Below are positions 35,585-44,613 of a DNA stretch of 64,000 nucleotides, piece by piece. Under the pieces are notes generated by a model, which saw only the letters and a list, made by a program, of their open reading frames with translations, had not been told where the DNA came from and made no database searches. Position 1 is the stretch's first letter. The number at the start of each line of letters is the position of its first letter. The stretch is from contig NZ_QDDR01000009.1 of assembly GCF_003075525.1 (NCBI RefSeq), positions 1-64,000 on the forward strand, in the 5' to 3' direction. This DNA is from Pararhodobacter aggregans (GTDB lineage Bacteria; Pseudomonadota; Alphaproteobacteria; Rhodobacterales; Rhodobacteraceae). A program made the translations under genes and the position numbers.

Positions 35585-37065
35585 GAGCGCTCCAGATACG
35601 TGTCCCAAAGGTTGTTGCGCAGCGTCAGCGCCGGGTCCAGCGCCCGCTTGGCCGCAGCGAATTCCCCGGCCCGCGGATAGGCGGCGCGGAATTGCGCCTC
35701 GGTCGCATGCGGGCGGTAGGGCAGATAGTATGTCCCGCCCAGCGCCACGATCCGTTCAATCAAGGCCTGCGTCATGCGGCGATGATCGGCCTCGGCCCGC
35801 CGGGTCATCTCTTGCGTGAAGGACATGACGGCGGCGATGCGGGGGCTCGGCGAATGGGCCAGCACGCTGTCGGGATCGGCGCCGACATAGCGCAGGGTCA
35901 CGTTCAGGAATTCGACAAAGGCGTCGGGGATCACCTCGCGGCAGACCTCTAGGAAGCCGTCGAAGGCCGCGGGCGGGACGAAATATTCGTGCAGGATGTC
36001 GACCCGGGACGGGTTGCGGTCATCCAGCGTCACCACCGGCTCGTTCATCAGCGAGTTGCGCGTGCTCTCGCCCGCCAGCCTCGGATAGAGCCCGCTTTCC
36101 ACCCACCAGCGCAGGTCCTTCAGCGCCTCGCGCCCGACCTGCGCGCGGTAGATATACGAGGCCAGATGCGCCGTCAGCCCCGATCCGGTGGCGGCCGGCA
36201 GGTCGGACTGGTCGGCGGTGGGGCTGTAGGTCACCAGCATCGCCTCCTGAAACAGCGAGCCGCGCGCGACATTGAGGCGGCCATAGGCCATGGGGATACC
36301 GGGATCGTTCACCGCCTGCAGGAAGGCGGCCGGGAAATCCGCGGCGGGCATCACCGCAAAGGAGGGAGCCAGGCGCTGGTTCGGCACCATGTCCAGCTCC
36401 ATGTCGACAATGAGCCCGATCAGCCCGTAGCCGCCCATCGCCAGCCGGAATAAGTCGGCATTCTCGGTCCGGGACGCGGTGACGAGGCTGCCATCGGGCA
36501 GCACCATCCGCAGCGAGCGCACGGTCGCGCCCATCGGCCCGTAAGGCACCGGCCAGCCATGGGCATTCACCGAAAACGTCGCGGCGACGCCGAAATCGTG
36601 GTTCGACTGCATGACGGCGGGGGAAAAGCCGATGGCGTCCAGCGCCGCGATGACCTGCGACCAGCGCGCGCCGCCGTTGACACGGTAGGTCTGCGTGACA
36701 GGGTCGGGGTCGATCCAGGCGTCATCCACGGTGATGGCGTGCCCGTCCCGCGGGATCGCCTGCCCGCCCATGGAATGCCGGGCGGCGCCCACGTTGACCG
36801 GGCGCCCGGCGGCGCGGGCGGCGGCCAGTTCGGCGCGGAAGACCCCGACCAGCGCCTCGCCCCGGGCGGCGGGGCGGATGTGGGAATGGATCGGCGTGGC
36901 CGAGAGCAGGCTCGCGTCGTTCAGCAGCGTCGGTCCGGCCGCCTCGCCGCCCAGGGTGGCGATCCCGTTGCGGGGTGCCAGTCCCGGCGCCCAGCCGCGA
37001 CCGGCCCAATAGCCCGCCACCGCCCCGCCGCCCAGCAGCAGTCCCCGCCGTGTCAGTTTGCCCAT
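35581..37065 (-). CDS. FAD-linked oxidoreductase, arabinonolactone-oxidase-like
   Basis: A 494-residue protein with a twin-arginine-like leader (GKLTRRGLLLGGGAVAG), suggesting export in a folded state. The PCMH-type FAD-binding domain contains NVGAARHSMGGQAI, in which the His may carry covalent flavin, and VNAHGWPVPYGPMGATVRSLRMVLPDG. The C-terminus resembles the D-arabinono-1,4-lactone oxidase family (YYLPYRPHATEAQFRAAYPR). The substrate is unknown. Two adjacent ATGs (37068 and 37065) follow GGGGGG; the second has better spacing. It is the first gene of a four-gene coupled unit. Confidence 0.83.
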   Translation of the reverse strand: MGKLTRRGLLLGGGAVAGYWAGRGWAPGLAPRNGIATLGGEAAGPTLLNDASLLSATPIHSHIRPAARGEALVGVFRAELAAARAAGRPVNVGAARHSMGGQAIPRDGHAITVDDAWIDPDPVTQTYRVNGGARWSQVIAALDAIGFSPAVMQSNHDFGVAATFSVNAHGWPVPYGPMGATVRSLRMVLPDGSLVTASRTENADLFRLAMGGYGLIGLIVDMELDMVPNQRLAPSFAVMPAADFPAAFLQAVNDPGIPMAYGRLNVARGSLFQEAMLVTYSPTADQSDLPAATGSGLTAHLASYIYRAQVGREALKDLRWWVESGLYPRLAGESTRNSLMNEPVVTLDDRNPSRVDILHEYFVPPAAFDGFLEVCREVIPDAFVEFLNVTLRYVGADPDSVLAHSPSPRIAAVMSFTQEMTRRAEADHRRMTQALIERIVALGGTYYLPYRPHATEAQFRAAYPRAGEFAAAKRALDPALTLRNNLWDTYLERS

Positions 37066-37154
37066 CATGCCCCCCGCGCTGCGACATCGCGCCACGCTAG
37101 GCATGCGCGGATCGGGGTGCAAGCCGGGGGCGACAAACGCTGGCCGTTCGGCGC

Positions 37155-38420
37155 CTATTCGGCCGGATGCGGCAGCGGCGACCAGCCCGGGCCATTGGCC
37201 GGGACCGGCGCCTTGGCGAGGAGGGGCGCAGGCGCAGTAACCGGGGCGGCAACCGGCGCGGGCGCGGTCGGACGGCGCTTTTGCGCCTTCTGCCGCTCGG
37301 CCAGCGCGGCGATGGCGATGCTCAGCGCGATGCCGAGGGGTGGCAGCAGCCAGGCCATCCAGGCGGGATTGTCATAGCCCGCCATCAGCACCTGAAAGAC
37401 CAGCGACAGCACCGTCCCCGCGGCGAAGACCAGAAGCCCGTGGCGCCCCATCAGCCGCAGGGGCGCAGCCCAGGCCTGCCCGCAGAGCACCCGCACCGAG
37501 GCGAGGCTCGCCATCACATAGACCAGCGCCAGGATATGCAGCAGCCGGGGCAGCGAGACATAGGTCTTGTCATGCGCGGTGAAGAGGGGCGGCGCCCCCA
37601 GCCGCTGCGCGCGGGCCATCTGGTGGTTCAGCACCTCGCCCAGCCCCGGCAGATAGCGCCAGGCCAGCACGAGAAGCAGGAACCCCGCCGCCAGCGCGAT
37701 CAGCGCCGGGTGACGCGGCACCAGCCGCTCGCCCTTGCGCATGGCAAGCCCGGTGGCGAGGCCGACCATGAAGATCAGCTGCCAGGACAGGGGGTTGAAG
37801 AACCAGCCGCCCGGATTGGGGTAATTGGGCAGGTTCAGATACCAGATCCCCGCCGCCAGCCACAAAGCCAGCGACAGCGCCAGCAGCAGCCGCGGGCTGC
37901 GCAGGCCGATCAGGATGGCGAAGGGCGCCGCCAGCATCAGCACCGCATAGGCGGGCAGGATGTTCACGTAGCCCAGCTGGTGCGTCAGCAGCGGGATGCC
38001 CAGAAGCGCGGCCTCGGTATTCTCGAACACCTGCCGCAGGTTGATCGTGGTCAGCAACTCCGGCAGGTTGAAGATCAGCGAGCCCCCGGCGAAGATGGCG
38101 ATGGCCCAGAAGGTCAGCAGGATCTGCGCCTGATAGAGGGTCCAGGCCCGCCGCCAGACCGGCTGCACCGCCGGCCAGAGACCGTGCTCGGCCCGTTCCT
38201 CGCCGGAAAAGCGCCCGGCATAGGCCAGCCCCACCGCCACGCCCGAGATGACGAAGAACGCCTCGGCCGCGTCGGAAAAGCCCCAGTTGCGCAGGGTGAA
38301 GCGCTCGTAGGGATTGCCGGGCACATGGTCGATGAAGATCATGACAAGCGCTGCGCCGCGAAAGGCGTCGAGGCGGGGATCGCGGGCCCGCGGCAGGCGG
38401 GGGGCGTCAGACCGGGGCAT
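37155..38420 (-). CDS. opgC: OpgC protein, periplasmic glucan succinylation
   Basis: An integral membrane protein of 421 residues with about ten helices. The OpgC-type start RDPRLDAFRGAALVMIFIDHVPGNPYERFTLRNWGFSDAAE is clear, followed by FFVISGVAVGLAYAGRF. OpgC adds succinyl groups to osmoregulated periplasmic glucans. The C-terminal tail is proline- and alanine-rich. Its ATG (38420) lies 14 nt inside the 3' end of opgH, so the two are translationally coupled. It is the last gene of the opg operon. Confidence 0.92.
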   Translation of the reverse strand: MPRSDAPRLPRARDPRLDAFRGAALVMIFIDHVPGNPYERFTLRNWGFSDAAEAFFVISGVAVGLAYAGRFSGEERAEHGLWPAVQPVWRRAWTLYQAQILLTFWAIAIFAGGSLIFNLPELLTTINLRQVFENTEAALLGIPLLTHQLGYVNILPAYAVLMLAAPFAILIGLRSPRLLLALSLALWLAAGIWYLNLPNYPNPGGWFFNPLSWQLIFMVGLATGLAMRKGERLVPRHPALIALAAGFLLLVLAWRYLPGLGEVLNHQMARAQRLGAPPLFTAHDKTYVSLPRLLHILALVYVMASLASVRVLCGQAWAAPLRLMGRHGLLVFAAGTVLSLVFQVLMAGYDNPAWMAWLLPPLGIALSIAIAALAERQKAQKRRPTAPAPVAAPVTAPAPLLAKAPVPANGPGWSPLPHPAE

Positions 38421-40194
38421 GACCAGCCTCGCGGATCGGCGGCTCGGGCGTGGCGGGCGCGGTCCCGCCCCAGTCGGCGAGGATCGCGTGATAGCGGCGC
38501 ACGACCGGCGCGGGCGCGGCCTCGTCGGGGACGGCAAAGACGCTGCGGCCGATGGCGCGCGAGGTCAGGGCGATGATCAGCGGCGCCACCACCATCGGCA
38601 GGCAGACCGGCGTCAACCAGAGCGTCAGCTCCGGCGCGACCTGCGCCACCAGCACCAGCGCCGCCACGCCGACGGCCGAGATCCAGAGCCCCGCCTGCAC
38701 CCCCTGCCCCAGCGTCAGCGAACCCTCGCCGCGCTGGTTGGCGGGCCAGCCGCCGTCGCGCCCGGCAAAGACCTGCATCACGGCGCGGCTTTGATACATC
38801 AGCATCAGGGGCGCGATGATCGAGGTCAGCGCGATCTCGACCAGCACCGAAAGCCCGGCCTTCAGCCCGCCGCCGAAGCCCCGCGCCCGGCCCGACAGGA
38901 TCGCGCCGGTCAGGATCGCGACCTTGGGCAGCACCAGCAGACCGGCGATGCCGAAGACCAGCGTGGTGATTTCCTTGGTGCGGTCCGAGGGGAAGACCGG
39001 GAACAGCAGATGCGGTTCGGGGAAGTAATCGGGGGGCGGCGCCTTGATGGTGGCGACGATGGAGGCGATCATGAACGCCCCCCAGAGGACCGAGACCAGA
39101 TAGGCGAAGATGCCTTGCAGAAAGACGAAGCGGCTCCACATCGGCAGGCCGGGGGCCAGCAGCAGGCGGATATGCTGCAGGTTGCCCTGGGCCCAGCGGC
39201 GGTCGCGGCGGGCGAAGGCGAGGATGTTCTCGGGCCCTTCCTCGAACGAGCCCTCGATGGCGGGATCGACCCGCACCGCCCAGCCCGCCCGGGCCAGCAG
39301 CGCCGCCTCGACGTAATCGTGGCTGAGGATATGCCCGCCGAAGGGCGGCTTGCCCGAGAGTTCCGGCAGCGCGCAGCTTTCGGCGAAGGCACGCAGGCGG
39401 ACGATGGCGTTGTGGCCCCAGAAGGGCCCGGTCTGCCCCTGCATCCGCGCCAGCCCCCGGGTGAAGACCGGACCATGGAACGCCGCCGCGAATTGCACCG
39501 CGCGACCGAAGAGCGATTGCGCGCCGATGATCCGCGGCAGGGTCTGCAACAGGCCCAGTTTCGGGTCGGCCTGCATCCGCGCGATCATGGTGCGGATGGC
39601 GCCGCCCTCCATCAGGCTGTCGGCATCGAGGATCACGGCATAGTCGTAGGCCCCGCCCGAGCGGCGGATGAAATCCTCGACATTGCCCGCCTTGCGGCCG
39701 CGGTTGTCGTTGCGCCGCCGGTAGAAGATGCGGCCGGTCCCGCCGGTGATCTGCAGGAGCCGGACATAGGCGTGCCGCTCGCGCAAGGCGCCGCCCGCAT
39801 CGCGGGTGTCCGACAGGATGGCGATATCGGCCTCGACCCCGGCCGCACGGATCGACTGATCCATGGCGGCGATGCGGGCGAAGGTGGTGACGGGATCCTC
39901 GTTGCAGATCGGCACCAGAACCACGGTGCGGGGCGCAGGCCCGGCGGCGAGGTCGGGGGCCGCGACCGGACGCGCCGGGGCGAGGCCGGTGAAGGCCAGC
40001 GCCGCGCCCCAGGCCAGCCAGGCGGTCGAGACGAAGATCAGGCTCGACCGCACCACATCCCACAGATCGCGCCCGTCCTGAACCGCCGCCTCGATCAACA
40101 GGACCGTCGCCGCCAGCGCCGCGACCAGCGACAGCGTCAGCGCAAGGGTACGGGTGGCGACAGTGCGCCAGTCAGGGGGAAGGGGCTTTGCCAT
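38407..40194 (-). CDS. opgH: Periplasmic glucan glucosyltransferase OpgH (MdoH), N-terminus possibly split
   Basis: A GT2-family inner-membrane enzyme of 595 residues that polymerises the glucan backbone from UDP-glucose. Visible motifs are VLVPICNEDPVTTFARI, ILDADSLM and the product-binding DRRWAQGNLQH, with several transmembrane helices at both ends. OpgH proteins commonly carry a cytosolic N-terminal stretch with a PPEAPL-MP-Q motif. Here that motif is encoded in a separate upstream frame (40378-40205), leaving this ORF to begin MAKPLPPDW just before the first helix. See the finding on the split. Confidence 0.93.
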   Translation of the reverse strand: MAKPLPPDWRTVATRTLALTLSLVAALAATVLLIEAAVQDGRDLWDVVRSSLIFVSTAWLAWGAALAFTGLAPARPVAAPDLAAGPAPRTVVLVPICNEDPVTTFARIAAMDQSIRAAGVEADIAILSDTRDAGGALRERHAYVRLLQITGGTGRIFYRRRNDNRGRKAGNVEDFIRRSGGAYDYAVILDADSLMEGGAIRTMIARMQADPKLGLLQTLPRIIGAQSLFGRAVQFAAAFHGPVFTRGLARMQGQTGPFWGHNAIVRLRAFAESCALPELSGKPPFGGHILSHDYVEAALLARAGWAVRVDPAIEGSFEEGPENILAFARRDRRWAQGNLQHIRLLLAPGLPMWSRFVFLQGIFAYLVSVLWGAFMIASIVATIKAPPPDYFPEPHLLFPVFPSDRTKEITTLVFGIAGLLVLPKVAILTGAILSGRARGFGGGLKAGLSVLVEIALTSIIAPLMLMYQSRAVMQVFAGRDGGWPANQRGEGSLTLGQGVQAGLWISAVGVAALVLVAQVAPELTLWLTPVCLPMVVAPLIIALTSRAIGRSVFAVPDEAAPAPVVRRYHAILADWGGTAPATPEPPIREAGHAPV

Positions 40195-40204
40195 GGCAAG
40201 GGTC

Positions 40205-40378
40205 TCAGGCCCGGGCCCGGGGGATCACGAGCGACAGAAGCCGGTCGAGGAACGGCACCGGGCGTGCCCGTTCCAGCACCTGATGCGGCATGTCGAGGGG
40301 CGCCTCGGGCGGTGCCCAGAACGGAGCCTCGACCGCGTCGATGCCTGCTTGACCGGTTACGTTTTCATGCGCGCTCAT
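40205..40378 (-). CDS. 57-residue ORF carrying the OpgH N-terminal motif
   Basis: Read from an ATG overlapping the opgG stop (ATGA, 40378-40375) to a TGA 10 nt before the opgH ATG. The peptide includes FWAPPEAPLDMPHQVLERAR, a motif I know from the N-terminus of OpgH proteins such as the Xanthomonas one. It ends VPFLDRLLSLVIPRARA. It is out of frame with opgH by one base; removing one C of the CCCCC run (plus strand GGGGG at 40219-40223) would fuse the two. It is either a real small partner of OpgH, a frameshifted opgH, or a sequencing indel. Confidence 0.7.
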   Translation of the reverse strand: MSAHENVTGQAGIDAVEAPFWAPPEAPLDMPHQVLERARPVPFLDRLLSLVIPRARA

Positions 40379-42000
40379 TGCCGAACCCATTGGTATAGCC
40401 ACGTTTCCGTCAGCGCCCGGCCAAAGCCGGACAGCCGCGCCCGCAATTCCACCACCGCCCCCGCGGGGGCCTGTACCTCGATCACCAGACGCCAAGTCTC
40501 GCTGTCGCCGACCCGGCTGAGGACCATCTCGGTCACCTGCCCGTTCACCGCGCTGACATCAGGGTCAACCTCTTCGGGGTCGATCAGTTCCCCCAAAAGT
40601 CCACCGGCGAAGTCGATGACGAATTTCCGCTTGTCCGGCGCCACCTCGGCCCCGGCCACGCCGGCGACGCCGGACCGGGTCCGCACGACGCGCGCCACGT
40701 CCGTACCCCCGCTGCCCCGGGGCTCCAAGCCCCAGCTCAACCGGTAGGCGACTTCCAGCGCATCCCCAGCCCGGGTCGGGGCCGAGGGCACCCAATAGGC
40801 GACGATGTTGTCGTTGCCCTCGAAGGTCGAGGGGATCTCGATCAGCCGGACGACGCCCTGCCCCCAATCGCCCAGCGGTTCGACCATCAGCGAGGGGCGG
40901 CGCTCGTAATGCGCCTCGGCATCGAGGTAATCGTCGAAACGGCGGCTGCGCTGGATCAGGCCGAAGGATTGCGGCGCGGTCATCGTCAGGTAGGACGAGG
41001 CCAGCCGCGGCGGGTTGTTCAGCGCCCTGAGCAGGGTCTCGCCGCCGCGGGTGTTGACCACCAGATATTCGCTGTCATGCACCGAGACGCGGAAATCGCC
41101 CGTCGCATCGGGATCGGCGCCGCCGAACATGAACATCGAGGTCAGGGGCGCGATGCCCAGCTGCTCGACATCGCGCCTGAGGAACAGCCGCGCGGTCACC
41201 TCCATCTCGGTGTTCTCGCCCGGATGGATGACAAAGCGGTAGGCCCCCGCCACCGACCGGCTTTCCAGCGCCGCGCAGAGCGTGACGCTCTGTTCGCCCG
41301 GCGCGGGACGTTCCAGCCAGAAGGCGGTGAAGCGCGGGAATTCCTCGTCACCCGAGAGCGCGGTATTGACCGCCAGCCCCCGCGCGCTGAGGCCATAGAG
41401 CGTGCCACGCCCCAGCGCCCGGAAATAGCTGGCGCCGAGGAAGGCGACCAGTTCGTCGAAAAGATCGGCACGGTTCAGCGGCGTCAGCAGCCGGAAGCCC
41501 GCGACCCCCGGCATCGGCGCATCGGCCGGGACCTGATCGGCCAGCCCGCCGCGGTATTCGAAATCCGCGGTCGAGAAGGTCATCGGCCGGGCGTTGCCGT
41601 CCACGACCTCGTAGACATGCACCGGCTCGCCGAACAGCCAGCCCAGATGGAAGGCCTGAAGACGCAGCTGCATCCCCGGGTCCTGCCAGCGGGTGCGGTC
41701 GGTGCGGAACTGGATCCGCTGATAGCCATCGTAATCCAGCGCGGCCAGAAAACCCTCGACCTGTTCGGGATCGGGGGCGGCGCTGGCTGCGGCCTGGCGC
41801 ATCCGCTCGGTCAGCAGATCGAAGGAAAAGGCCTCGGCCGCCGGTTCGGCAGGCTGCTCGACCGCCTCCTCGGCCCTCAGGCGCGAGGCAGGCAACAGCG
41901 CAGCCGCCGCAACGCTGCCTGCCAAAGCGGCAAACAGGCGGCGACGGGTCAGGGACGACGAAACAGGAACGCGGGGCGCAGGGCGCGACAGGGTCTTCAA
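40375..42000 (-). CDS. opgG: Periplasmic glucan biosynthesis protein OpgG (MdoG)
   Basis: A periplasmic protein of about 541 residues needed for branching and release of glucans. It carries a twin-arginine-type leader (SSSLTRRRLFAALAGSVAAAALLPASRLRA), then AFSFDLLTERMRQAAA and DYDGYQRIQFRTDRTRW, typical of OpgG. Later landmarks are FEYRGGLADQ and SEYLVVNTRGGETLLRAL. No ATG fits; I chose a TTG at 42000, which has GGAG 7 nt upstream and gives a short n-region. It begins the opgG-orf-opgH-opgC operon. Confidence 0.92.
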   Translation of the reverse strand: MKTLSRPAPRVPVSSSLTRRRLFAALAGSVAAAALLPASRLRAEEAVEQPAEPAAEAFSFDLLTERMRQAAASAAPDPEQVEGFLAALDYDGYQRIQFRTDRTRWQDPGMQLRLQAFHLGWLFGEPVHVYEVVDGNARPMTFSTADFEYRGGLADQVPADAPMPGVAGFRLLTPLNRADLFDELVAFLGASYFRALGRGTLYGLSARGLAVNTALSGDEEFPRFTAFWLERPAPGEQSVTLCAALESRSVAGAYRFVIHPGENTEMEVTARLFLRRDVEQLGIAPLTSMFMFGGADPDATGDFRVSVHDSEYLVVNTRGGETLLRALNNPPRLASSYLTMTAPQSFGLIQRSRRFDDYLDAEAHYERRPSLMVEPLGDWGQGVVRLIEIPSTFEGNDNIVAYWVPSAPTRAGDALEVAYRLSWGLEPRGSGGTDVARVVRTRSGVAGVAGAEVAPDKRKFVIDFAGGLLGELIDPEEVDPDVSAVNGQVTEMVLSRVGDSETWRLVIEVQAPAGAVVELRARLSGFGRALTETWLYQWVRQ

Positions 42001-42242
42001 ATGGCAGCTCCAAGAGAGAATCGGGCCTCTCAGGGCGATGATGCTTTTGCTTTTGCGAAAGAAAAGGCAAGGGGGATGCTGCACGGCAGAAACCCGCGCA
42101 GCGGAATATCGCCTTCGGCCCGGGGAACCGGCAGCGCGCCGGTCAGGCGACTGAAAAGCGGGCAGAAAAATCGTGACTGCCTGCACGACGTGCAAAGCGG
42201 GGAAGCAGGGCCGCACCGGCCCTCTCTGCCCCGCTGATGAGC

Positions 42243-42266
42243 GAAAGGCGGGGCGCCCCGCCTTTC
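42243..42266. terminator. 24-bp perfect palindrome, likely bidirectional terminator hairpin
   Basis: GAAAGGCGGGGC (42243-42254) is followed directly by its exact complement. It lies 14 nt beyond the stop of the acetoacetyl-CoA synthetase gene. The arms end in AAAG/CTTT but no longer U-run follows, so it is a weaker case than a classical intrinsic terminator. Confidence 0.55.
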
Positions 42267-42279
42267 ACATTTCCGACAT

Positions 42280-44271
42280 TCAGCCCCGCTGGCGGGCGAA
42301 ATCCGCGAACCAGTCCAGCGCCGCCGGGTTCTTGGTCGCGTCGCGGCTGGCGACCTTTTCCAGCGGCGCACCCAAGAGCAGCTTGCGGATCGGCACTTCC
42401 ATCTTCTTGCCGGTCAGCGTGGTCGGGATCTCGGGCACCGGCACGATCTCGTCAGGGACATGGCGCGGGCTGCGTTCGGTGCGCAGGCGCTTGACGATCT
42501 CGGCCCGCTTGGCCTCGTCAAAGGTCGCGCCCGCCTGCATCTGCACGAAGAGCGGCATGTAATAGCCGCCCTTGCCGTCCTCGATACAGACGATCAGGCT
42601 GTCGGCGATGCCCTCGATCCCCTCCATGGTGCGGTAGATCTCGGCCGAGCCGATGCGCACGCCGAAGCGGTTGAGCGTCGCGTCCGAGCGGCCCAGCACC
42701 ACGCTGCCGCCGTGGTCGTTGAACTGGACCCGGTCGCCGTGGCGCCAGATCCCCGGATACATGTCGAAATAGCTGTCGAGGTAGCGCGCGTAATCACTGT
42801 CGCCCCAGAAGAAGAGCGGCATCGAGGGCATCGGCTTGCGGATCACCAGCTCGCCCACCTCGCCGATCACCGGCTTGCCGTCCTCGTCGAAGGCCGCCGC
42901 GTCGCAGCCCAGCGCGGGCGCCTGGATCTCGCCCGCCCGGACCGGCATCAGCACCGACCCCACGAGGATCCCCGAGCACAACTCCGTCCCGCCCGATTGC
43001 GTGGTCGAGAAGAGGTCTTCCTTCACCGCCTCATGCACCCAGGCCAGGATTTCCGGCGTGGCGGGCGAGCCGGTCAGCAGCATCGAGCGCATCGCCGACA
43101 GATCGTAATCGCGGCCCGGGACGATGCCCTCCTGCCGGACCATGGTCATGAAGGTGGGCGAGACGCCGAAATGGCTGACCTTGGTCGCCTCGATGATCCG
43201 CCACAGCGCGCCCGCATCCGGCCAGGTCGGGTGCCCGTCATAGAGCGTGACCTTGCCGTTCAGCAGCGGCCCGGTCATCAGCGTGTTCCAGACCATCCAG
43301 CCGGTGGTGGAATAGCAGAAATACGTATCGCCCTCGCCCATGTCGATGGCGAAGCCGCCGTTCTTCAGATGCTCCAGCACGATGCCATGATGGCCCTGCA
43401 CGATGGGCTTCGGCAGCCCCGTGGTGCCCGAGGAGAAGAGCGTCCAGAGCGGGTGATCCGAGGCCACGCGCTCGTAGGCAAAGGCCTCGCGCGGGACATC
43501 GGCGCCGGTAAAGAGGTCGTCCCAGTTCAGCGTCTCGCCGTGGAAGGCCGGGGCCTTGGCCGCGCCTGGCAGGTAGTCGAGCATCACCAGCGTTTTGGCG
43601 CTGGGCAGGTTCGGCAGGATCTTGGCCAGATCGCCGGTGCGGTCAAAATCCTTGCCGCCATAGCGGTAGCCGTTGACGGCGAAGACCAGCGTGGGCTCGA
43701 TCTGGCTGAACCGGTCGATCACCGTCTGCGGCCCGAACTCGGGCGCCGCGGTGGCCCAGGTGGCGCCGATGGCGGTCGAGGCCAGCATGGCGATCACGGT
43801 TTCCGGGATGTTCGGCATATAGGCGACGATGCGGTCGCCCTTCGTCACGCCCAGCGCCCGCAGCTTGGTGGCGAGCTTGCGCACCGCGCCGCCGACCTCG
43901 GCCCAGGACATCGAGGCGATCTCGGGCCGGGTTTCCGAGCAATGGTGCAGCATCGGGCGAGACGGATCGCCGGTGCCCTCATGGCGCAGCACCTGCTCGG
44001 CGTAGTTCAGCCGCGTGCCGGTGAACCAGCGCGTCCGGGGCATCGGCGCATCGGTCATCACCTGATCGAGCGTGCCGTCCATCTCGATCCCGAAGAAATC
44101 GCGCAGCGCCAGCCAGAAGGCGGCGGGATCCTCGACCGACCAGGCGTGCAGCGCGGGATAGCCGTCGAACGACAATCCCCGCGCGGCCAGAAACCGCAGG
44201 AACCGCGTCGCAATCGCCCCCTCAAGCCGGTCCGCCCCGGCCTGCCACAGAATGTCACCGTCGGTCGTCAT
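42280..44271 (-). CDS. Acetoacetate-CoA ligase (acetoacetyl-CoA synthetase)
   Basis: An ANL-superfamily enzyme of 663 residues that activates acetoacetate to acetoacetyl-CoA with ATP, linking ketone bodies or PHB breakdown to central metabolism. Motifs are LFSSGTTGLPKPIVQGHHG (phosphate loop), STTGWMVWN, and the C-terminal hinge/lysine region RTERSPRHVPDEIVPVPEIPTTLTGKKMEVPIRKLL. The N-terminal half (HAWSVEDPAAFW, NYAEQVLR) is typical of acetoacetyl-CoA synthetases rather than AcsA. It is divergent from the Bcr/CflA transporter gene. Confidence 0.93.
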   Translation of the reverse strand: MTTDGDILWQAGADRLEGAIATRFLRFLAARGLSFDGYPALHAWSVEDPAAFWLALRDFFGIEMDGTLDQVMTDAPMPRTRWFTGTRLNYAEQVLRHEGTGDPSRPMLHHCSETRPEIASMSWAEVGGAVRKLATKLRALGVTKGDRIVAYMPNIPETVIAMLASTAIGATWATAAPEFGPQTVIDRFSQIEPTLVFAVNGYRYGGKDFDRTGDLAKILPNLPSAKTLVMLDYLPGAAKAPAFHGETLNWDDLFTGADVPREAFAYERVASDHPLWTLFSSGTTGLPKPIVQGHHGIVLEHLKNGGFAIDMGEGDTYFCYSTTGWMVWNTLMTGPLLNGKVTLYDGHPTWPDAGALWRIIEATKVSHFGVSPTFMTMVRQEGIVPGRDYDLSAMRSMLLTGSPATPEILAWVHEAVKEDLFSTTQSGGTELCSGILVGSVLMPVRAGEIQAPALGCDAAAFDEDGKPVIGEVGELVIRKPMPSMPLFFWGDSDYARYLDSYFDMYPGIWRHGDRVQFNDHGGSVVLGRSDATLNRFGVRIGSAEIYRTMEGIEGIADSLIVCIEDGKGGYYMPLFVQMQAGATFDEAKRAEIVKRLRTERSPRHVPDEIVPVPEIPTTLTGKKMEVPIRKLLLGAPLEKVASRDATKNPAALDWFADFARQRG

Positions 44272-44613
44272 GCTACTGCCTCGTCGTATGGGAATGGCTC
44301 AGCGCGGCCCGGGACCCGCAGGGTCGGTGCGGCACCGGGGGCCGCCGTTCTCGGCATGGGTCGCATGCAGGCTCCTCCCGGCCACCGTTTCGCGCGGCCC
44401 CAAGTGACCCGCCCGGGCGGCGGGGTGCAAGGGGGAAATGCGCGGCTGTCCGCCCAGCGGCAGAGGCGACGAAGCACCGCCGCCGCCCACCTGCGGGGCG
44501 TTTTTCCGCCGGCGCCCCTTGACCCCGGCCCGGAAAAGGCGATTTCCCTTCGGCTGTCGCCGCCCCGCCCGGGGCCTGCGGCACAATTCCCAATTCGCTT
44601 CATAGGTTTCCCG
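44272..44613. other. Divergent intergenic region, no feature recognised
   Basis: This 342-nt GC-rich region lies between the starts of the acetoacetyl-CoA synthetase gene (minus) and the MFS exporter gene (plus). It must hold both promoters, but I cannot pick out convincing -35/-10 elements or operators. The open frames across it show no recognisable protein. Confidence 0.5.
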
